Positions 57,001 through 64,000 of a DNA stretch of 64,000 nucleotides are shown here, piece after piece. Under the pieces are notes generated by a model. It searched no databases and was not told the DNA's origin. It saw only the letters and a program-made list of their open reading frames with translations. Source of the DNA: Acanthornis magna (lineage: Eukaryota > Chordata > Aves > Passeriformes > Acanthizidae); the NCBI GenBank assembly GCA_036785705.1, contig JAWUZG010000001.1, forward strand, positions 992,001 to 1,056,000, read 5' to 3'. Both the position numbers and the translations under genes were made by a program. The first letter of the stretch is position 1, and every line of letters begins with the position of its first letter.

Positions 57001-57299
57001 TCTTAACTTTTTTACTCCTCTTTTTTTTTGAGGGGTGCATTTCTTTATTCAATTCTGCCCAGGTTGCTGTGCACTTTTTGGCCACCCCAGTTTTTCCTTT
57101 CATTATCTTTCCCACACACTCCCACTCTGCAGCCAGAGCCCATCTCCATGGCTTTTGCCAGCCCACCCCACCCGTCTCAGTCACCACTTCTCCTCCTGCT
57201 CATCACTGAGCCGAACTGGTACCACCTTGGCTGGAGGCTGCAAAGGTCTGGGGGGACCTGCTCCAGGTGATCCCCAATTTTTTACTCTTCCAGACTCCC
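54001..57299. other. Intergenic stretch, nothing recognised
   Basis: No repeat family, RNA or exon recognised. The open frame at 55050-55418 (122 codons) lacks any domain. Confidence 0.65.
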
Positions 57300-57385
57300 T
57301 TGGGAGTATGATTCCCAGAGCCAAGTGGAATGTCTTGCGGGTCCCTTCAAAGCCAGGATATTCTGTGATTCTGTGATCTGATGTT
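57300..57385 (+). mobile_element. Possible CR1 LINE tail
   Basis: gtggaatgtcttgcgggtcc, cttcaaagccaggatattct and gtgattctgtgat resemble a diverged sense CR1 end; short. Confidence 0.55.
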
Positions 57386-58734
57386 TTCGTGCAGGGACCA
57401 TGCAAGAGCTGGTTGCAGGGTGTGACCTCAGCTAATTTGGGCATGAAGACTTTTCCACAGGGTTCAAATCCTCTGACCAGGCTGCCACGAGAGTGGTTCC
57501 TCTTTACCTTCCTCATAGACAAGTACCATAATATTTGATTTTCCTTCTAGGAAAAGCAGAAGATCGTGAATCACAAAGGGCCTTTGTTATGAGAGCAGCT
57601 CTGCTTTCGCTCTGCTGCCTCAGAGCAGCCCTTTGATGCCTATTTCCTGTGGCAAGTAAAAACAAAAGACAAGAAGTATGGGAACACATTTTTGTTGTTT
57701 TCCTTTGACCCTGTTTATGATGATTCAGTAGCACCTATCAGACCCCAAAAACCTCTGTTACAGTCCCTGGGGTGAAGGCGTGAGGGGGAAGATAGAAACC
57801 AGCAGATAGATCCCTGCCGTGGATTCACCAAGGCTTGGGACTTCTGCACTTGGAAAAACTGCACAGTCCCATGGATCAAAGCCCCAAAACTTATGTGAGA
57901 CTCATTGGGATGGGAGACCACAACCTAACTGCCCCTGAGGTTTCTTCTTGAGTTAATTTTCCTGTTGCTTTGGTATCTTTGAGGGTGAATGAGTCAGGGG
58001 AGGTGAGGGAAGAGTGAGAACCCCTCCAGCCTCTGCCTCCCCACGGAGCCCAGAGGAAGGAGATATTGTCTCTGTGGTTAGGAAACCAGACACGTGTCAA
58101 ACGTTTGCCTTCGAGCCTTCAGCAGAAAATATTGTCACATGAGCTGTACTGTAGCTTGTGGTGAAGCTTCTTCGTCTGCTGGGCCCACCAAGGGCTGGTT
58201 TGAGGTGGAAAAATGTGACACCCAAATGAAGCTCTTTGCCTCCCGAAGAAGGACACTTGCAAACTTTCCCACCTTTGGGGGTTTCAGGGGTCTCTCCTCC
58301 CTGACATGCAGCCCACAGCGCTGGAGGAGCAGGACAGACAGTAGGAGCAAAGCAACTCCCTGAAAATCAGACTTTCTGTCTTTGTTTTTGAGAAAACTGA
58401 GTGTTCGGTCTTTCTTTTTTCTTTTTTTTTTATCATGTGTGAAACCAAAGCAGGGTGAGATAAACAAGCATGGTCTGGCACACAATCAATTTATATTACA
58501 CAGGCACGAGCTTTCTGTAATTTTTTCAACACACAGACTAGAGGAACATCCTTCCCATGGTCATTCCTTCACTGACAGCTCTGTGCAGAGCTGTTCCCCA
58601 TCCCAAACAGACCTTCTCCATGCTGCCCTCACACGTGAGGGGATGGTCTGACTTTGTGGGCTTGGTTTAGACACCAGACAGGCCACAATGAAGGGCAGAG
58701 AAGGTGTCCTGACCTATTTATGTCACTGCTGCAG
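57386..58734. other. Intergenic stretch, nothing recognised
   Basis: Unique sequence with short T-rich runs (58410-58435). No gene. Confidence 0.6.
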
Positions 58735-59240
58735 GTACAGCATTGTATGTTCAGTTCAGCTCCGGGCCCCTCACTGCAAGAAAGAAACTGAGGAGCTGGA
58801 AAGTGTCCAGGGAAGGGAATGGGGCTGGGGAAAGGTCTGGGGAATCAGGAGTGGCTGAGGGAGCTGGGAAAGGGCTCAGCCTGGAGAAAAGGGGATCAGG
58901 GGGACCTTGTGGCTCTGCACAGCTCCTGACAGGAGGGGACAGCCGGGGGGGTCGGGCTGTGCTCCCAGGGAACAGGGACAGGAGGAGAGGGAACGGCCTC
59001 AAATTACACCAGGAGAGGTTTAGATTAGATATCAGGAAAACAGATTTCATCAAAAAGGTGGTCAAACACTGGAACAGTCTGCCCACGGAAGTGATGGAAT
59101 TATCATTCCTGGAAGGACTCAAAAGACTTTTGACACTTGGCACCACGGTTTAGTGGTGGCCTTGGCAGTGCTTGGTTAATGGCTGGACTCAATGACCTAA
59201 GATGGTTTTCCAACCTTAGTAATTCCTTGCTTTTATGTTG
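58735..59240 (+). mobile_element. CR1 LINE 3' segment (about 500 bp)
   Basis: Sense CR1: gtgtccagggaagggaatgg, gctgagggagctgggaaagg, gggaccttgtggctctgcac, cctgacaggaggggacagcc, gtttagattagatatcagga, acactggaacagtctgccca, tggtttccaacct-type end. One of the longest copies here; a 136-codon remnant ORF is CR1-derived. Confidence 0.95.
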
Positions 59241-62200
59241 TCTTGGCTTTTTAGGGTCTCTTTTAAATTATTTCCTGTCATTGGTTCCCTTATTGGGACT
59301 CTACATGACCCAGGACAAAAAAGAAAGGTCAACACCTAACCTCCAAATTTTCTTTCAACAGCAAACGGTGATAACTGGTTGAGATCACAGGTATGCAGCA
59401 AGGTTTGCTCCTAAATATTCAATGAAATTAAAATTAGCACTTTTAAAAAGAAACAAAAATATTTCCAGCCAATGTACTGTTGGGTGTCTGGAACAAAAGC
59501 TGCAGGAGGAGCGCGCAGCATTTGAAGTGGGCACGGATTGTTGCGTTCTGCCTCAGCAGAAAGTTCCTTTACAGGAAGCCACCACAATTTTTGTTCTGCA
59601 GCTGAACAGATCATGAAAACCCTCAGTGCTGCTGCCTCACCCATCCACATCAGTGAGAGAAGTTAGAGGAACCGTTTGTCTTCAGCCCTTTTGGGGGCCT
59701 GAAAATTTGGCAGGGAGCATTTTGTAAATTCCTGTTGCGTTTTCACGTTCCTGATGCAGTGTGCTTGGATGTCATGGAGCCAAAGGCAGATGCACCTGAG
59801 TTATAAGTATTTGCTGTGCTGGGTGTGGTCACTGGCAGTGCAGGACAGCAAAACAGCAAATCCATTCTGGCCATTCGTGCAGGAGCATCAAGGTTTTAGG
59901 GGCTGGACTGTTATTGACCCTGTGAGACACTGAGTCACTTTTAAAGTTCCTTTGCAAGTTCCTTATTTTCCTCAGGTGGAAATGATACCAGACACCCAAA
60001 CCATCTGATTTAGCTTTGCGTCATCTTTTCACCAAGCTGAGATTGTCACAGTGTCATGGTGCTGAGCAGTGATGGTTGGAGGGCATTAGTTCTGTTCTTT
60101 TTATTTTCTTCTATCAATTCTAACCCAAACTGTTCTTTGGTAACAGCTGCTTGAGTAGAAAATGTTGTATAAAATTGAATGACCACAACAGCTCAGACCA
60201 TAGGAACAATTTCTCCCCACAGGTCAATAACTTGAGTTTACAGCTCAGGACAACGTAAATTCCATGATGGATTTGTCACCTTAGCAGCAAATAGGGTCAA
60301 ACACAGATAAAGGTATATTCTGTAACTTTTAAGTGACTGGTATTGTGGTCAGAGTGTAATAGGTTAATCATTGTCAAGACAGAGTAAGTGAAATGAGAAT
60401 TTCTCAAACATTTGAAGCTCTTCAGGAACATTCACGGTAGAAGATAATGTAGGAGTTGAGTGTGTTTTGCTTACAGATGTTCCAGGTGTGGCTACATCAG
60501 AGAGCTGATAGCCACAGCTGAATGAGTTAGACACTTACCGAAACCAGAGGAAACTTAAACATCCTGTAAAAGGACACTGAGGTGCCTTAGAGATGAGAGA
60601 CAGGAATTTCTTCTTCCTATAAAAAAAATTTTATAGGAAAACTACTAATGGTTAAATGTTCATCTTATTATTACAGAGATATCTGAAGAACCCATGCTGA
60701 TCCTCATGTGTAGGTTAAATGCATATGTTGGTTCTATTGATAAGACTGAATTGAAAACAAAAATATGATCAAACATGGGATCATCTTTTCCATCTGGTCA
60801 GCAGTTAAAAGAGAGTAATATGTGCAAAAGAGACACAAAATCTGATCAAGCCCCTGTCAAGCTGAGGAGAGACACTCGGATGTTTGTGGAAATAAATTAA
60901 CATATATTATGTGTGAAGGCTACAGCCATTCTTTAAAAGACCCATGACAAAAACCTAATCAAATGACAGCTCTAATGGCTTGAGCCCGAAGGGAGCTGTT
61001 ACAATAATTATACAACATGCAGAGGGTTGTAATAGCAGGGCCTCACCCGCTGAAAGATGAAAGGATCATGGCAAATGGGAGCATTTGTGTTCTCAGAGAT
61101 GCCAGGGAGGCACAGAGAGAAGAGCAGGCAAAGGTGCATCAGGAATCAATTTACCTAACACAGTTTTGGCCCCAGGGGCTGCGTTCCTGGGCTGATATTG
61201 GAGTGGGATGTGGATTGATTGGCGAGCAGGGAAAGCAGATCCAGCCTCCCACCAAAACTCCTTGTGGAGGGGACGAAGGTCTGCAGGGGCAGCTGATGGT
61301 CTGAGACACATCTCTGACTGCCAGGGTACAGATTCCCCTTTCTCAAAACGTGATTCAGTGATTGGCATCTCCTTTTACCCTCACACAGCTCACCTCTGTC
61401 TTGCCTAAGGTGGTCTGGACTTGCAATGTCCTTGATTGTCCCCTGAATGTCCCCAAAGAAAAGAAGGCTTCAAGTGCACTGCAGAGTGTGGAGCTCACCT
61501 GAGCACTGGTAGAGTTTTCTCCTAACATAATACTTATTTCTTGAGGCAACCTTCTTGAATTTTCTCCATCATTTTCTCCATCTATTCAGCTCTGTTGCAG
61601 GCACTCACTGGTGCAGCAAAAATTAGGTGTTGTATCAAGACAATGTAGGTAAATTCCTTGATGCACAGCCATGTTTTCTTTTATAAACTAACGCAAAAGT
61701 AGATACCATGAATTACGGAGCCCTGAACTTCAGGCAAGGCCTATCCCAAGTTTAAAGGTGTTGTGCTCCTTATATTGCCATGCATTTAATTTCAATGCAA
61801 ACAAACCTATGGAATATTAGTGATCATCCTATAAAATGAGAACTTGATAGGGAAAGCAGTGCTACACATCTGATTAGCTGCATTACCCAGGCCAAAAATT
61901 GTACTATCAGAATCTGAAGTTGCCTCCTCTTCAGACTGAGAAAAAAACATGTTTTTCCCTAGACATCTCTAATTTTCTCAAAAACACGCCAGCTTTATTT
62001 TTCTTTGAAGGAATACTAATAATACGTGTGGCTTGCTTTCACTTAAAAGACTGATTTTCCTGAGGGCCAAGCGGAGCACTTTGTTACAAAGCTTTTTGTC
62101 CTTTAGGTGATCATCTTCACGCCAATCTGGATGCATGAACCTTCCTAACAGCTGGGGCTCCCAGAGTTATTGTTGATTTCTGAGAAGAAATTAAATAGCT

Positions 62201-64000
62201 GTTGGGGAGCCCATGGCTAATGGAAATAAGTCTGAGATGTGGACTTGTATCTTCAGCAAATTGGAAAGGACAATTTCAAACATGAACATAAGTGATGCTG
62301 AGCCAGAACCACATGTGGGATCCGTGATTGTTTATGATGTACTTTTATCTTATTTTCCACCGTAGCAAATTTGTGGTAGTTTATCCCAATTGTCTGAGTA
62401 ATGCATCTGTTTTTCCTCCAGTAGCTCACAATTATTGAAAAACCCTTGTACTGAGAGGGTCGGAGTCACTCCTAACTAGTCCTGGCTCAGAACTAGACCA
62501 GAGTAAATACGACAGTGGATAAGAGCCGGAGGCTCCAGATTGGCTTAGGGAGGGATTGATGTCACCTCTTGCTTGGATTTGTTCTGGATTGTATATCCTA
62601 TAGGGAAAAAAAAGCAAAAAGAGAGCTGAAAATACCGTTAAAATCCCTGCATTCATTTTATCCCTGCAATTTCCTTTAATATTTCTTTCTCTGAGCACTA
62701 TTAATTCTGTTAATTCCCAGCTGTTGCCCGACAATCAAGAAACAAATGTTCATCCTCTCCTGGCCACGGCCCACAGGTATTAAAGGATAGTTCGACTAAT
62801 GCTCTACACCAAGCCTTTACTGCAACTTGGCATATGGAGTAATTTATCCCTGTTGGCAAAAGGAACCGAAATCAGCACGTTCCTTTTACAGCCTAATCCT
62901 GTACGTCGCGTTGATGTGTAAACAGTGACACACGAGAGTTTTACTGCCTGACATAAAACATACATTAGCGTTGAGGGAATGTGTCTGTGCATTGGAGGGA
63001 AGTTGGGTTGGCTTTTTTGGGTTTTTTTGGTTTTTTTTTTGCTTCAGGGCAAACTGTTTTCTTCACATAGAAATCTTGGTGAAATAAGATCAAACCACCT
63101 GGAAAAGCAAATGAATGTAATACAGAGAGCAAAAGGAGGTGATGCATCTCTTTTTGGAACCCTGAGAGATGCAGATGTTCAAATTTGGAACGCAGGTGCC
63201 AATCTGTGAGTTTGATGGGTGCTCAGCATCCACTGCAGTTTAGGGTTTTTTTTCTGAGAGAAACAGGCCCTTCCAGAACACACTCAACTCAGACAATCAC
63301 AGACATGGAAAACAGGTCAGATGGATCATGCCTTAGAAATAACTATATTTTTCTTTAATCATCAGTCGGGAAAAGGTGACTAACACCTACAGAGATGATA
63401 TTAGGTTGGATGAATCCAACTCCCAATGTCTCTGAAAATGGAGCCATTTTAGCTGATGAGACACAAGGCTGATGCTCCAGACAAAAGGGACAATATGGGA
63501 CAGTCTGAAAAATATGAGGCCCTTGGGATTTACAAAATAGAGCCACAACATTACTGTCTCATGTGCACCTGTGTCCAGGTATTGAAATGTGTCCTCTGGA
63601 TTTCTAGTTCTATGCATTTCTGCATACTGTCTTGATATTTTTTTTTTGGGGGGAGGGTTTAATTTTTTTTTAAAATTTAAACTAAAAAGAGATTTCTTAC
63701 TAGGTTTGGGAGGAAGGAAAGACAGGCTCCAGAGCTGAACTGGCCTGGGACTTCTACGCATCCAGAATTCTTGCTGTGGCAGGGAGTGAACCATTTGGGG
63801 TTCCTGAGGACTCGTGAACAGACCAGTGAAATTCACAGGCAGCCATATCTCCTGCTCACAAACTATGGCACTTCTGCAAGGTCTGTGATGGATGTGATAA
63901 TAATTTTGGAGTTTTAATTGTTCTAAGACAGAATTTTGTGATCAAGGAAATGCCATTTGTGTTCTGTTACGCAGCCTTTGCTAATAGAACAATAACAGAA
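59241..64000. other. Intergenic stretch to window end
   Basis: No repeat family, RNA gene or exon recognised. Structures seen: a perfect 11-base-arm hairpin at 60614-60639 and T-rich runs at 63015-63041 and 63635-63675. Repeat-free AT-rich blocks at about 60840-61020 and 61690-62100 are possible conserved elements. Confidence 0.6.
60614..60639. repeat. Perfect inverted repeat, 11 bp arms
   Basis: ttcctataaaa (60614-60624), four A, ttttataggaa (60629-60639). AT-rich cruciform candidate. Not a terminator in this eukaryotic setting. Confidence 0.85.

Overview
This window is vertebrate nuclear DNA, almost certainly from a bird. The evidence is a split gene with GT-AG introns, about 25 CR1 LINE fragments ending in the avian (ATTCTRTG)n tail, one avian ERVL-type LTR, and low gene density. 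I see no prokaryotic operons, phage or CRISPR.

The one protein-coding gene I can support is PRKCQ (protein kinase C theta), on the minus strand. Ten coding exons were placed base by base: 14684-14567 (start codon), 9375-9176, 8077-8017, 6364-6202, 5615-5584, 5486-5401, 4322-4193, 3539-3430, 3278-3155 and 1795-1620. They join into one open frame of exactly 400 codons: the C2-like domain, C1A, C1B, the V3 hinge, and the first residues of the kinase domain up to the glycine-rich loop. The rest of the kinase lies beyond base 1. All phases agree. One donor is GC instead of GT.

The first exon (untranslated) and promoter are not proven. The best candidate is the CpG-rich block at about 30.6-32.2 kb. 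It is built largely of two minisatellites: a 10-11 bp repeat that is G-rich on the gene strand, and a decamer-based array with a 60 bp higher-order period. That gives a first intron of about 16 kb (14.7-31.0 kb), holding scattered CR1 pieces and a 24 bp tandem repeat.

From 32.2 kb to the end I find no credible exon. The region looks like upstream intergenic DNA with CR1 fragments of both orientations, one probable solo LTR, simple repeats, and a few repeat-free AT-rich blocks that might be conserved regulatory DNA.

The most interesting observations concern the kinase. The position of human Tyr90, reported as the Lck target, is lysine here. The V3 hinge lacks the PxxP-type proline motif that ties mammalian PKC-theta to CD28. 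The T-cell-specific wiring of this kinase may therefore differ in this bird. No new multi-gene system was found.
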